NCBI GenBank assembly: GCA_013180625.2
Contig: SNVD02013238.1
Coordinates: 1-64,000 of the forward strand
Origin: Boswellia sacra
Lineage: Eukaryota > Streptophyta > Magnoliopsida > Sapindales > Burseraceae
DNA length: 64,000 bases
Direction of reading: 5' to 3'
The position numbers were made by a program, and so were the translations under genes. The notes under the pieces were generated by a model. It saw only the letters and a program-made list of their open reading frames with translations, did no database searches and was not told the DNA's origin. Of the stretch, positions 12,223 to 24,754 are shown piece after piece (positions within the stretch are counted from its first letter, which is position 1; each line of letters starts with the position of its first letter).

Positions 12223-12767
12223 CCGGGATAAAGACCAGCGTACGTAGCCAATGAGATATCACGATGGAAAATATGATACAAGAAATACTCTCTACTTTTC
12301 ATAATGTTACAGTAATCAATCTCTCTCTCTCTCTCTCTCTTTCTTAATTCAAGTTTTAATGAACATTATGCCTTATATTCTTTTCATTGAATTGTGTACA
12401 ATTTATTCTTGAAAAAATAATTTAAGAAAAACAAAAATAAAAATTGATGAATTATGGTCTTCACTTACAAGAAAAGCAGGAAATACACGAGAGATAACTT
12501 CGTCTCAATTGATATCATTCTTTAATCTTTATATGTTTCGTGCTCTATAATTTGGTAAACAATTTATTGGATCTGGCCGTCTCCGGTACCCGGCCCTAAG
12601 TTGTTATGGAATCATTAAAATTTGGGCCACATATTGGGCCCTTTCTAAGAAGTTTTGGGCCTCTTGATTTTCTTTTCCATTCCCTACCTTCAGGTCCAAA
12701 CAAGCTTGAGAATCATGTGTTAAAATGATCGATAATATATTGTGAAGGAAAGTAAGACACTTGGCGT
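12223..12767. other. Intergenic; CT microsatellite
   Basis: No gene. Contains a (CT)n run at 12319-12341 and two TTGGGCC motifs near 12630-12660, which are common in plant promoters but are not evidence for a gene here. Confidence 0.6.
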
Positions 12768-13340
12768 GTTTGATGTACTGTACAGCGCTGTATGGTATAG
12801 TATTAAAAAATTATATTATATTTGATTAGATTTTGAGCGAGATTATATAGTATAACGCGGGTACTATAGCGATATTGTAGCGGTACTGTTTACATAAAAG
12901 TTGAGCGTTTTTATACCAAGCCTACCCATAAGCTATAACACCGCATAAGCTTATTTTTGTCTTAATTTTCACTAATAAATACAAAACAATTATATAAATT
13001 AAATATTTATATATTTATATAATTAATAAATAATTTATTAATTATTTAAATAAAAATTAATTATTTAAATAAATAAAAAAATAATTATTTAAATAAATAA
13101 AAAATTTAATAATTAAATTTTTATTTTAAAAATAATTTTAATTATTATTTAAATTTATTTTATATTTAAATTAAACTTTTCACATTATAATTTTTTTTTA
13201 TGTTTTATCTAATACAATGTTTTATCAAATATAGTATAGTATTATGTTTTATCTAATCTTATTCTATACTATTCAATCCAATCCAATCTAAATAAATTTA
13301 TGCTATCCTATACAATGTTATAAATCAAACTACATTAAAT
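12768..13340. mobile_element. Possible MITE with degenerate inverted ends
   Basis: The left part (TGTTTGATGTACTGTACAGC ... TATGGTATAGTATT) resembles the reverse complement of the right part (TAGTTTGATTTATAACATTG ... TAGGATAGCATAA). The interior is very AT-rich with TTATTTAAATAAA phrases. No clear target duplication could be read, so borders are approximate. Confidence 0.4.
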
Positions 13341-14061
13341 AGTAGAGTAATGCTTTATACATTTTACAATTCAATAATAAATATTAAACAATATTATTAT
13401 TTTTGCTAACTACTTACTTGCACGAATAGGTCTCAGAGATTGCTTAAGATTTTGGGGCTTCGGGCTTGTCCCGGGCTCGTTCAACCCATATTCCTTCTTT
13501 TATATATATATATATATATATCCCAATTTGTATAATATAGTTCTCCTTTTAATTCTCTTAGGACTTTTTTCTTTAACTAATTTTGATATAAAGATTATTA
13601 AATAGAACAAGCGGGTTTATTTGACTCCTCTGAAATAATTATAATATCAATTTTTTAGATTTGATCACCTTAAGAAATTAAGATGTTGTTGTGTGAAACA
13701 AGTGTGTTTTTGTGTGTGTGTGTGTGTATATATACTTATTTTTCTTTATTTAAAGATTCAAGTGACACTGAACGTGATCACAAACCATAATTTAATCATG
13801 GATATTAACTGTTCCGCTTTTATTTTAAAGGAAAACTAATCTGAGACACTAAACTAGATCGTACGAAAGTGAACCAGAATAAACAATCATACAAATGGAG
13901 AGAATGATACATTAAATAATAGTCATGATCTTAACCATCATCAATTTAAAGGATACAAGGAAATTCTTGAAATTACTTATCATATCAATCTTTGTTAACT
14001 CATCCATGTTTCGTATTTAAAATAGTTAGAAGCCTCCTTCTTCCTAGCTATCTTTCTACCC
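13341..14061. other. Intergenic with TA and TG microsatellites
   Basis: (TA)10 at about 13501-13521 and (TG)n(TA)n at about 13711-13734. The last 200 bp would be the promoter of the F-box pseudogene at 14062. No other gene signal. Confidence 0.6.
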
Positions 14062-15223
14062 ATGGACAATCTTCCTGAGCACCTGCTAGCCTTGATCGGA
14101 AAATGCCTGAGTTCAGGGATTGACATCCTTTGTTTTCGTGCCGTTGCAATTCAGTTCGATCCTCAATCCCCCCTCCTCACAAATCGCTGTCTCCACACTA
14201 TGAGGTAAAGATTTCCTTCCCTATAAGGATTAGACCTCGCAGTCATATGGAAACCTTGTACTTGCTGAGTCTACTATTTTTGCTATTGAACCCCTTCAAA
14301 ATACAAACCAAACCACAAAAACAGGGTTGAAGACTCAAACTCTGGGAAAATCCGAGTAGGTGATCCGCTCTTCAAATTTTGTTTTAAAAAGGATTTCTCC
14401 GAAATTTTACCAAAGCCTTTAAACTTGTTGGATTATCGAGTTAGAGAAATAACCAAAGTGTATAGACTTGAATTAGAGTCCAAAGAATGGAATTCTTCGT
14501 GTTTTAGAAAAATGATTGTCTCTACTGAAGATAAGCTTGAGCTGGGGCTTATGACATTAATTACTGGAGGCCAAGTATATGTTTGGAGAAGTGAAAACAG
14601 GAAGTGAGTAAACATCGATATTGATGGTAATTGTTTTTATTTTGAAGATATTATTTATCATAACAGAAAATTCTATTCTATCAACCTGGAGGGTCTTACT
14701 CTATAAATGTGGATCCTAAATCTTTGAATGTTTCTAAAGTTGCAGCTCCGATATCCAAATTGAATCGTGAATTCATCCGCTTCGTAAAATCACTAAATAA
14801 TTTATTTTTGATTGATATGCATCGGTTAGAAAAGTATAAAAGTTTGAATGTTTTGAAGTATTGTGATGGTGGTCGTTCCAAAGTTCATTTAGATGTTTAC
14901 AGGCTTGATGAAGAGAAGTGTGAGTGGATTAATTAAGGTGAAGGATTGTTTAGATAGAGCGTTGTTTCTAGGTGAAGATTGTTCCTTTTGTCTTTTGGCA
15001 AAAGAGTTCTTTGAATGTAAAGAAAATTGTATTTATTAATTTGTTTGATAGAGATTTGTCTAGATTATTAGATTATTATTACCCCGTTGAGAGTACACAA
15101 GTTGTGAGTTTTGCTGTGGCGAATGATGGTGATAAATGGAGCTTTGTTACTTCTAGCTATTCCCAGAATTTCTGGCCTCCACCAGCTTGGCTTAAGAAGA
15201 ATTCCAGCTCCAACGTTAGATGA
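14062..15223 (+). pseudogene. F-box/DUF295 (SKIP23/KIB-like) protein pseudogene
   Basis: F-box proteins of this class recruit targets to SCF ubiquitin ligases and carry a C-terminal DUF295 beta-propeller-like domain. The start ATG 14062 gives MDNLPEHLLALIGKCL, an F-box, then one base is lost after codon 28 and the frame moves (ORF from 14130). A middle block at 14425-14607 reads RVREITKVYRLELESKEW; the DUF295 core continues at 14615-14700, 14709-14936 and 14972-15223 with YFEDIIYHNRKFYSI and DRDLSRLLDYYYPVE. The end is about the normal length (near 380 residues in total if unbroken). There are at least four frame changes or stops, for example a TGA at 14605-14607 and a TAA at 14933-14935. A fragment of the same gene is duplicated at 9011-9380. 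Confidence 0.88.
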
Positions 15224-15685
15224 TATGTGAGTTTTCTATGCCTTTTTTACTTTTTCCATGGCCGGCCAGGGCTTGGTGGAGTCAAAAGATGATCCATCAA
15301 CTAAAACAGAAAATTTATAGTATATATACGTACGTAATTGAATTACTATATATTTCAATGCATGTAACTGAAATGATTTTAGTTCTTTTTTTCTTCTTGG
15401 ACTATCTCATAGTAAATTATGTTGAATATTACTAATTATTGATATCGAGTACTATACTTGCTTTCCATAAGTCGTGAGAATGTATGTTCTAATTTGTATG
15501 AATATAGATGTATATTAATGGTAATACTAAACTTTATCTTGATACGTAACAATATTAAATAATTTTTAAACAGAAAATCATGGGAAGTGATTAGAGATCT
15601 ATGCAATTACTTGTAACAAGTGCAAAATTACATGATGTATAAGGTGTGAAAAATCATATTCTCCACGTTATTTTTCTGTATAGGT
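15224..15685. other. 3' flank of the F-box pseudogene
   Basis: AT-rich with no gene signal. A short GGCCGGCC palindrome lies near 15260. Confidence 0.5.
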
Positions 15686-15870
15686 AAGGGATCTTCTGAT
15701 ACAAAACTAGACATAAATTTATAGTTATTGATCTACAAGATGCAATATTTGAGATGATTAATAAGTTGATAACATTAAATGTAATTTGTTGACTTTCAAT
15801 ATCAACCATTAGATTTTGTGAGATCAATGACTATAAATTTATGTTAAAAATTTGTGTTAAAAGATCCCTT
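15686..15870. mobile_element. Foldback (hairpin) MITE-like element 1
   Basis: The left arm (AGGGATCTTCTGATACAAAA ... ATAAATTTATAGTTATTGATCT) is the reverse complement of the right arm (AGATCAATGACTATAAATTTAT ... TTAAAAGATCCCTT), broken here into pieces for brevity. The arms are about 80 bp with a short loop, so the whole unit would fold into one hairpin. No coding capacity. Confidence 0.75.
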
Positions 15871-15885
15871 CTCTATGCATAGAGA

Positions 15886-16058
15886 ATCGATTTTTTGACC
15901 CAAAACTAAATATAAATTTCTAACTGTTGATCTACAAAATCTAATTGTGGAGATGATTGATGAGTTGACGATATTAACTGCAACTTGTAGATTTTTAATC
16001 TCAATCACTAGATTTTATGAGATCAATTATTATAAATTGGTGTAAAAAAATCCTCCCA
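15886..16058. mobile_element. Foldback (hairpin) MITE-like element 2, adjacent diverged copy
   Basis: Begins about 15 bp after element 1 and repeats its plan: a left arm with AACTGTTGATCTACAAAATC and a right arm with GATTTTATGAGATCAATTAT, ending TTTTTTTATCC-like near 16058. Both arms are homologous to those of 15686-15870 but diverged, so the pair arose either by tandem insertion or by duplication of an older foldback unit. Confidence 0.7.
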
Positions 16059-16567
16059 TATGTGTATAAGTATCTTATATATATGAAAAATGATATTTTA
16101 ATGGGATAATGTCACAATACCTCCCCTACCTTTAAGCTTTATTTCTTCAATAAAGGCATTTTACATTTTTACATTTTTTCATAAATTTGATCCCTAGATT
16201 TTGAAAAATACATCACAGACCTCCCTTCTATTAAATAAACCATTAACATTATGTAAATATGTCGAACTTTCAAGGGCAAAATAGTCATTTAAACCTTTTA
16301 AAATTTAGAAAAAAGAAATGTGATGATGGGATTCGAACTCAAGACTAAAATTTTGTCACACTTGCACTTACCCACCGAACTAAACAAATTAGTTACTAAT
16401 AAATGAACAAAAATTATATTTAAATAGTAGTTCTTCTTCTTATAATAACCAAACAAATCCATCTCATTTCCCAGTCCTCTTATCTATCCTCTATGCTTCT
16501 AGCCTCCATCAACAACATACCCAGAGAACAAAAATCCTAAAATGTTGTCCATTCAACTACAAATCAC

Positions 16568-16635
16568 GCCCTCAATGTCGTTGTAAAAGGCTTCCCCATC
16601 TCCGTCTTCAACTGCACCACCTCCAAGGTCGACAA
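16568..16635 (+). pseudogene. Captured fragment of 6-phosphogluconate dehydrogenase
   Basis: The frame from 16568 reads ALNVVVKGFPISVFNCTTSK and VDK, matching the N-terminal NADP-binding part of plant 6-phosphogluconate dehydrogenase (pattern ALN-x3-KGFPISV-x-N-x-TTSKVD). The conserved Arg of the NRTTSK motif is Cys here. The match stops after about 22 codons on the right and does not include the glycine-rich loop on the left. The codons are C-ending and GC-rich, unlike the surroundings. It is a scrap carried by the Mutator-like element, not a gene. Confidence 0.75.
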
Positions 16636-16992
16636 ATCTCAAGTTTCTGAAAGGCACCACCACCTCTTCCTCGGACCTCTGTTGGTACTCCTCTGTCCTT
16701 CTTCTTCAATACCCCAATTAAGAACCCAAATCTCTAATTCCCAAATTCCTCTTGTTCCTGGATGAATCACAATCAAAGCATTAGCACCACAATCGTGATT
16801 ATGGAGTTACATTACCGCCAATTGCCAAGTTGCACAGTGATTCTAAGTTGTTTGTGATTTGTAGAGGCTGTAGTTTTGTGATATGAATTTGATTTCTAAA
16901 TGATTTGGGTAATTGGTTGTTAATTTTGGGTTGGGAATTTGATTTTGGATTTAATTCCATTGTTGAGAAATTGACGACAGTAAGGGATGAGC

Positions 16993-17130
16993 TAGGGATG
17001 GCAAAACCCGGGGCCGACGGTCCCCGGCCCCGGCCCTGAAAAATTCCCCGGAATTTTTTTCCCGGGGCCGGGGTCGGGGTACCCTGAGCGGAGCCGGGTT
17101 TTTCAATAACCCGGGATTAAAACCCGGGTT
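16993..17130. other. GC-rich island, possibly an hAT-type end nested in the MULE
   Basis: TAGGGATGGCAAAACCCGGG begins a run rich in CCCCGGCCCCGG and CCCGGGTT, imperfectly self-complementary. TAGGGATGGCAA is a start often seen at hAT-type elements in plants. No second end or 8-bp duplication was found, so this is tentative. Confidence 0.35.
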
Positions 17131-17375
17131 GTATAATTTTTTTGAAATTTTTTGTTTTATTTATAATTGAAATTATTTAATTTAAAAATTTTTAAAGGGT
17201 ATTTAAGTAATTACAAAATATTTGGATGGAAAGTGATGTCATCTAATAGTAATTTTAATGAAAAGAAGGTCTGTGATATATTTTTCAAAGTAAATTTATG
17301 ATAAATGTAAAAGACTTTTATTAATTAAATAAAGCCTAAAGGTGAGGGAGGTCTATGACAAATCCCATATTTTAA

Positions 17376-19198
17376 CATAAAATTTTATTATGGTATAATT
17401 TTGATCTAAGGGTCTAAATAAATGCTGATGTTACATCTTAACTATTATTAAAACAATTTGAAAGATAAATAGGATGCGATGGAAAAAAAAAGACGAGGCA
17501 ACATTAAGAAAATGAAAAGGCTAATAATAACATATCCACCTTCATCTTTAGAGAAACCAACAGTTGCAGTGGAAGTTTTTACAAATCTAAAGAGGCCAGT
17601 GAGATTTTTATCACATAAAAGCTTTACATACAGCTTTTTATGAATTTTTCAAGAACTTTGACCGCCCTTGGGCCCCGTTGCCACGACATATACAAATTTA
17701 AAGAATTAATAAAAATATCAGCTAATCCTATCAATTCAATATTAAAATTGATGCTCATCATATCAGTTTGAAATGATTAGGTCATTTACATTTAACTTTC
17801 GAAGAATAATATTATACATATCAAAATCTTATCTAAATCATGTATCCAAATAACACAATATGAATATCACGTTAACATATCGATCAATCATTTTATCCTC
17901 ATTTAATCTACTTTAAAATTATTAATTCATTCAAAATTATTTGAGATTAAGAAAGTAGCATTATTGATTTTTGAATAACGAAGAAATTGAATTAGTGATT
18001 ATATACATTTTTTGGAAACTTTCATAAAATATACATGAGGAAGTTGTTGGAGTCATATATTATCTTTTCCGGTCAGACAGGTATTATTTATATATGCATT
18101 AGTTATGTGATGATTTTATATGTATTTATTATCTTAATATGAAGAATAATTAATAATAGTCATAAAAAATTTTTATTTTTAATTTATATCTTAAATGATG
18201 TAGAAATAATTAGTAGTTCACAAGTGTGGATAGTATAATTATGTAATGAATGTGAAGTAACCTTAAATTAATATCATATTGAAGGGTATTATTTTGGATA
18301 AAATTTTTAAATGTGCAACATTACTCTTTTGTCATATAAATTATGGAAATTTAAGTGAAATCAATTGAGTTTTTAAGTATCCATTAGTTTTTAAGGATCC
18401 TATAACACATTTTAATACGGTTTTGAAATTAATTTTGATGTACATTTTATGAATTTTTAGAGGATAATATCATCTTCTTCCATGAGGACAACTTGTTTTA
18501 GTACTCTTTTCTTTTTCTTTTTTTTCTTTTTTATTACAAACCCCGAGTGTAGGTGTCATCTTCCCATCCATTTAGGAAGTAACCAAATCAATGATAATTA
18601 ACTGCTTTTCTAATTGATATAGAGTTAGTGGGAATGCTAATCAATTCGCATGAAGGTCATATTATTAATACGTTAGTTGACTTTGAATAAGAAGTTAAAA
18701 CGTTGTTAGTAATAGCTTAATCGTGTTAAACAAATTAATATTTTATAAATATTAAAAAGCCTAAAAGAATTATTTTTTTTAAAAAAATCATATTTTATAA
18801 TTAAGCAAGTAATCCTCATCTTGTACGACCAATTGAAGTTGAATTGCTGGGACGCATGCACCGATTTTGATTAGGTGGCTACAGTAATTCACCACCTAAG
18901 TACTTGACAGGAACAACATGGTGTGAGGTCCATCACTTTTTTGTTTAATTAAAAATATACATCTACCAATCATTGAAGGAAAAAAGACTATCTACAAAAC
19001 AAAGCTTGATTGTTTACTGCAAATTAATTATTTGGAGGAAAGACGTAGAGTCATTTTCTGTCCATAAAACAAATTAAGCTCATACTCGATGACTAGCACA
19101 AAATAAACTTCATTTGATACGTTCCCAGTAGCTTAACAGATTAAGCGATCATAATTCATTTACAATTTTGAGATTGGTGTACTTTTGACTTTCTAGAG
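17376..19198. other. Intergenic, upstream flank of the TNL pseudogene
   Basis: AT-rich and without any open frame of note. The last few hundred bases would have been the TNL promoter. Nothing else can be supported. Confidence 0.55.
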
Positions 19199-19936
19199 AT
19201 GGGTTCTTCTTCTTCTTCTTCTTCTTCTTCCAATACTGTATTTAAGAAGAATGATGTCTTCGATCCTTAGTTTCGGAGGCGACACGCTCAACAACTTTAC
19301 CAGTGTTCTACGTGGAGAACTGCAAACGGGAATTTATTAAAGTTTTGATTGATCATGATCCTAAAAGAGGGGATGAAATTTCACCACCTCTTTTAAATGC
19401 AATTGAAGAATCGAAGATTTCGGTTATTATTTACTCAAAAGGCTATGCATCTTCTAGATGGTGTCTTGAAGAACTTGTCAAGATTCTTGATTGCAAGAAA
19501 ACGGATAGACAGGCTGTAATGCCAGTTTTCTATCACGTAGATCCTTCACATGTAAGGAACCAAAGTGGACCTATATTAAAGTTTTCAAGATAAGGGGATG
19601 ACGAGCAAGAACTGGAGGAATGCTTTAATGGAAGCTGCCAATATATCTGGCTGGCCTTAAATAAGGAACCGTAAGTAATTTTCTACTCTTTTTCATTACT
19701 CATAGTTTCAGCGCTGGTTTTATTCTTCTTTTTTGCCAAGTTTACAATTGCTTTGAACACTAAGCGCTGAAATTCATCAATTAGCAATCTCAAGGTTCAT
19801 CTTATGAGTCTCGTGTTGATTTTTCAGTATCAGTTAACTATATTAAAGTTTTTCATAGGATAAACATGTTAAGTTCAATGTAAAAGTCATCTGATAAATG
19901 TATATTCTGACCCACGTCAACAATTGTTTCATGTTA

Positions 19937-20455
19937 CTAGTGTTAAGAAAACACTTGACCCAAATTGATCAATCTATATATATAAATTAACAACCTGAAT
20001 TTTTTAACTTAAATTTATGACTATTCACTCACATGATCAATGATTGAGATTTGAAAGGCAAACGTTTGCATTTTGGTTTTAAGGATTGAACCACTACATG
20101 AAGGTTTATTGATTGAGATTTGAAAGGCAAAAGTTTGCATTTTGGTTTTAAGGATTGAACTACTAGATGAAGGTTGATTTCATTGAATGGGTAACTGCCA
20201 AGTATGGGTTTTGAATTTATAAGATGAAATATACTACTAGTGTTAAGAAAACACTTGACCCAAATTGATGAATCTATATATATAACCCACACTTTTTAAC
20301 TTAAATTTAAACTTAAATTTATGATTGACTCACATAATCAATGATTGAGATTTAAAAGGTAAAATTTTGCATTCTAGTTTTAGGGACTGAACCAATAGAT
20401 GAAGATTGATTTCATTAAATGGGTAACTGCCAAGTATGGGATTTGAATTTGAAAC
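19937..20455 (+). repeat. Tandem repeat of 300-bp period in the TNL intron
   Basis: CTAGTGTTAAGAAAACACTT occurs at 19937 and again at 20237, exactly 300 bp apart, and the following sequence is alike to about 20455. The first unit also carries its own 70-bp duplication (GATTGAGATTTGAAAGGC at about 20042 and 20110). The unit contains a GTTAAGAAAACAC-type palindrome. It lies between the TIR and NB-ARC exons. Confidence 0.8.
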
Positions 20456-21470
20456 CCTTATCTTTGATACAACTTAACCTTAAAGCTTAAACTATCCGGT
20501 AAAAACAAAACTTTAATATTTTGGTCGAACAACTAGCTAATAATTTATATTAGGAATGGCCTTATTTGCAACCATAGAAATACCCTAAACACCCATCATA
20601 TCAAAAGAATAATAATCAGTATATTTACTGGGTAATTTACAATTAAGGACAACTAATGTATCTTAATCATCTTCAACCTTCATCTATCGATATAAACACC
20701 ACTGTAGTGTTTATCCAAATTAGGTCAAAATCGATCCAAGAATAATTAATCATAGATCTGTGCACTACTTCTTAGATAAAAAGCAAAAGTATGGACAAAA
20801 TATGCCATTGACGAGAAGTTGAGGAGTGCGGCAGGTATAAGACCATCACTGTGTAAACTTGCACCAATATGAAATTAACTAAAAACAATTAGCAGATACT
20901 GAGTAATGGTCAGAGAACTTGAGGCGTGTTGCAATGATAGCCCCAGCACTAAGTAAACTCAAATTAATAAAACATTAACTAAACAATTAGCGGATAGATA
21001 TTGAATGCAAATAGAAGTGGAAGCTAAAAAACTCTAAATGGGGCTTACAACACTTCACAAACTTAAATTAGATATGGAAGGTCCATATTTAAAAAAAAAA
21101 AAACCAGATCAAATTTGATAATTTTAAAAATTTTTAGAAAATTTAATTGTTAAAAATCTCAATTAATTTATATGGGTATTTTGGTATTAAAAATTTTACA
21201 TAATAATAATAATAATAATTTATTTTAGACCTTTTCTCGGGTGTCTAGAATATTTTTATTAGTGCAAATAGATCCATACTTATATTAGTTATGCTTTTTT
21301 GGTTATGATTTTTAATTGATGAAAAATTTTATTGAAGTAATTTTTTATTTTAAATTAAGTATTAACCATAATCGCGATTACTTTTATCAGTCATTAATAG
21401 GCATCTTCTTCATTAAAATCAGCACACTAGAATTGAAATTACTTTTCTGATCTCTTAAAGATTTACTAAC
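20456..21470. other. Remainder of the TNL intron
   Basis: AT-rich with no coding signal. Contains an (AAT)n run near 21200. Confidence 0.5.
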
Positions 21471-24009
21471 GTTTATGACTATATTTGTTTTATCATTTGT
21501 TAGGTTTGAATATGTAATTATAAGGAGAATTGTCCAAGATATTTTGGAGATACTGAATTACTTGTCCCCAAGTGATAATGAGCACTTGGTTGGAGTAGAA
21601 AGACTCGTTGATTACTTGCACATGCTATATTTAGCTAACTTTGGCCATCGTTTGAAGATTCTTACTTTGCACAAAATGTAAGGGAAGAGTCAGGGAGACT
21701 GAGCGGATTAACTTCAATGAGACAAAATCTTCTTTCTACAATATTAAAGGATCGATATTCCTATATAAATTTTGCCTTCATGAAAAGAAAGCTTGGCCAT
21801 AAAAGAGTTCTTATAGTCTTTGATGATGTTACATCTTTTAGTCAGATAGAATTTTTAATTGGAGATCTTTATTGGCTTGGTCCAAGAAGTATATATTATC
21901 ATTGTAACAACAAGGAACAAACATGCGCTTAAAAATTGTGGAGTAGATGACAATAAAATATACAAGATGGAGGGATTATCTCATTTTGAAGCTATTCACT
22001 TTTTAGTTGTTATGCACTTTCTGACAAAATTGCCCTAATATAGATTATGTTGAGCTTATGAACAAGCTGGTAAAATATTGTCAAGGTGTTCCATTAGCCC
22101 TTAGAGTGTTGGATTCCTTCTTACTTGGCAAACCAAAACAAGTGTGGAAAAGTAAAATCATTAAACTAGAAATAATCCCTCATGAGGAAATTCAAGAGGC
22201 ATTAAAAGTAATTAAGTTATGATGGGTTAAATGATATTGAGAAGAATATATTTTGAGATATTGCATGTTTCCTTAAATGGGAGAAAAAAGAATTTGTCAT
22301 GGAGTTCTTGAATGCCTGTGGCTTCTACGTAGTAAGTGGAATGGCTGTTCTCATTGACAAATGTCTTATAACTATATCTAAAGACAACAAGATAAAAATG
22401 CATGATTTACTTCAAGAAATGGGTTGGGAAATTATTCGACAAGAATCAACAGATGATCCTGGGGAACGTAGTCATCTTTGGTATCATGAAGATATTTATA
22501 CTGTATTTGAAGAAAATACAGTAACTGAAAAGAGTTTTTTATAACTATACAATTCTAATTTATACATATGAGATTTGGGAAAATAAATCAGCCGTGAGAA
22601 ATTTGCTTTTCTACTTTTCATTGTGCATTAACTAGGTGGCTGACCGTTTTGGGTGGCTTAAGAATTTCTATATTTAATTGTTATGAAAATAATGTGAAGA
22701 GAAATATATTGTCTAAGGTTTTAGACAAAAACTGTTAATATTATCTCTTAATTTGACACTAATTATCATTCTTATTTGCAGGATACTAAAGCAATTGAAG
22801 CTATATATTTTAACGTGTCTAAAGGAATACACTTACAACCTTTTGCCTTTTCAATTATGTGAAGACTTAGATTCTTGAAACTATATATCCTAGATTATGA
22901 AGAGAAAATTATCAATAAGGCGCATGTTTTCAAGGTCTTAATTCTATTTCCACTCAGCTAAGGTACCTCTATAGGCATGGATGTCTATTGAAATCATTAC
23001 AGTCAAACTTTCGTCCAAAGAACCTTATTGCACTTGAGATGCCTCAAAGTAATGTTGAACAACTTTGGACTAATGTCTAGGTATATGTTGAGATTTTTGT
23101 GCTGAACTTAATTTCTATTGTGAGTTGTATGATTTAATGTAATTATAAAAGATTTTAATAATCATCTTTCCCTGCCTTAAAGCTTGTTAAATTAAAACAT
23201 ATTGACCTTAGCTACTCCAAAAGTCTATAGAAGATTGAAGATCTCTCGTCAGTCCCAAATCTGGAGAGTCTGATTCTATAAGCTTGTACAAGCTTGTTTG
23301 AGATTTCCTTATCTGTTCAGTGTCTCAATAAGCTTGTCATCTTAAATCTAAGGCATTACAAAAGCCTTCATAGTCTTCCAACAGACATTCATTTAGAATC
23401 CCTTAAAAAACTAATCCTTTCTTGTTGTTCAAACCTCAAACTTTTCCAATAATCTCATGTAATATAGAAGATTTATATTTAGATGAAACAGCAATAGAAG
23501 AATTGCCCTCATCAATTGAGAATCTTACCAAAATAGTTATATTAAATCTTAAAAACTGCACAATGTTGGAGAGTCTCCCAAACAAGATTAGTAGGTTGAA
23601 ATCTCTTGAATATCTCATTCTCTTTGGGTGTTCAAAACTTGACGGATTGCCTACAAATTTGGGAAACTTGGAGGCTTTGAAAGTTCTTAAAGTAGAAAGA
23701 GTTTCTAAAAGAGACATACCATCATCCATGATTACTTACGCTCTTTGATAAAAATAAATCTCACCAACTATTGTATTTGGGAGTTACCCAACAATCTTGG
23801 TCAGCTATCCTCACTAAAAAGTTTACTTCTTGGCAGAAACAATTTTGAGAGCATTCCAACAAGGATCATAAACCTTTCTATGTTATCTTATCTTGACATA
23901 GGCTATTACAAAAGGCTTCAATCCTTACCAAAATTTCCTTGTTATTTGCAACAAATAGATGCTCACATTTGCACATCATTGGAAAAACCATTTAGTTTAT
24001 CAATTTTAT

Positions 24010-24754
24010 ATGTTCTGAAGCTATAGGGTAGTTATGTAAGACAAAACTATCGCAGTTATATTAGATGTAACGAAATATAAATAAAGTTGCACACAGGAAA
24101 TTAATGTGATTCGGTTATAACTAGCCCACTTCCACGGGTAGCCAAGCTACAATTTACTATAATGTTCACATTTACAAAGACTAGGACTTTACAGTTGATG
24201 AACTCCTTGTTCACTCACACTCACCGATCCTATATAAACAACGTTCTAATCTCCTAGAACTCAATCCATAGCAAACCAACTTCTAACCTTGCTACACTTC
24301 CCGCAATTTGAGTCCCTCTCTAATTGTATTACGCGTTCCCAATGAGATAACCTCACTCTACTAGTTAATCATAACATGATAAGTAAATAAGACTTATCAC
24401 AACTCAAGCTAAACTTATACAGCATGCTCACAAAAATCAAAACATTAAAAAAAAGACTTCTAGTTATAAAATACTTGTCTAGCAAACTTTCCTTATTGAA
24501 TAAGGATTCTTCAAAGATCTTTCCTAACAGTCATTATCTTGTAAATCTTACACATATAGAAAAGATAAATCACGTTAGGATATTAAGTAAATCAACCAAA
24601 TATAAATCCATTCTTAAAGTGATATAGAACCAAAACTTTCCTAAAGTAAATCCAAATTTTGAAAACAATATCCAGTTAAGTTACACATAATTAAATCTAT
24701 TAAAAACAGGAAAGTAAAATATTGCAAGATTTATTTTCTCTCAAAATGCCAACA
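24010..24754 (-). repeat. LTR fragment of a copia-type element inserted in the TNL
   Basis: On the minus strand this begins TGTTGGCATTTTGAGAGAAA (at 24754), a typical Ty1/copia LTR start, and runs as AT-rich LTR-like sequence with a TATATAAA box on the opposite strand near 24232. It separates the LRR part of the TNL from its C-terminal domain, which is why I read it as an insertion. The other end near 24010 is uncertain and I could not match a target duplication. Confidence 0.5.

Larger units (their letters stand above)
16102..17366. mobile_element. Non-autonomous Mutator-like element (Pack-MULE type)
   Basis: The first 200 bp (from GGGATAATGTCACAATACCTC) and the last 160 or more bp (ending GACAAATCCC) are inverted repeats of each other, sharing CTTTATTT, CATAAATTT and ATATCACAGACCT-type phrases in order. 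The flanks carry a perfect 9-bp duplication, ATATTTTAA, at 16093-16101 and 17367-17375. Long inverted ends, GGGA termini and a 9-bp duplication are the signature of Mutator-like elements. The interior has no transposase. It holds a host gene fragment (16568-16635), a GC-rich island (16993-17130) and AT-rich filler. Confidence 0.88.
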
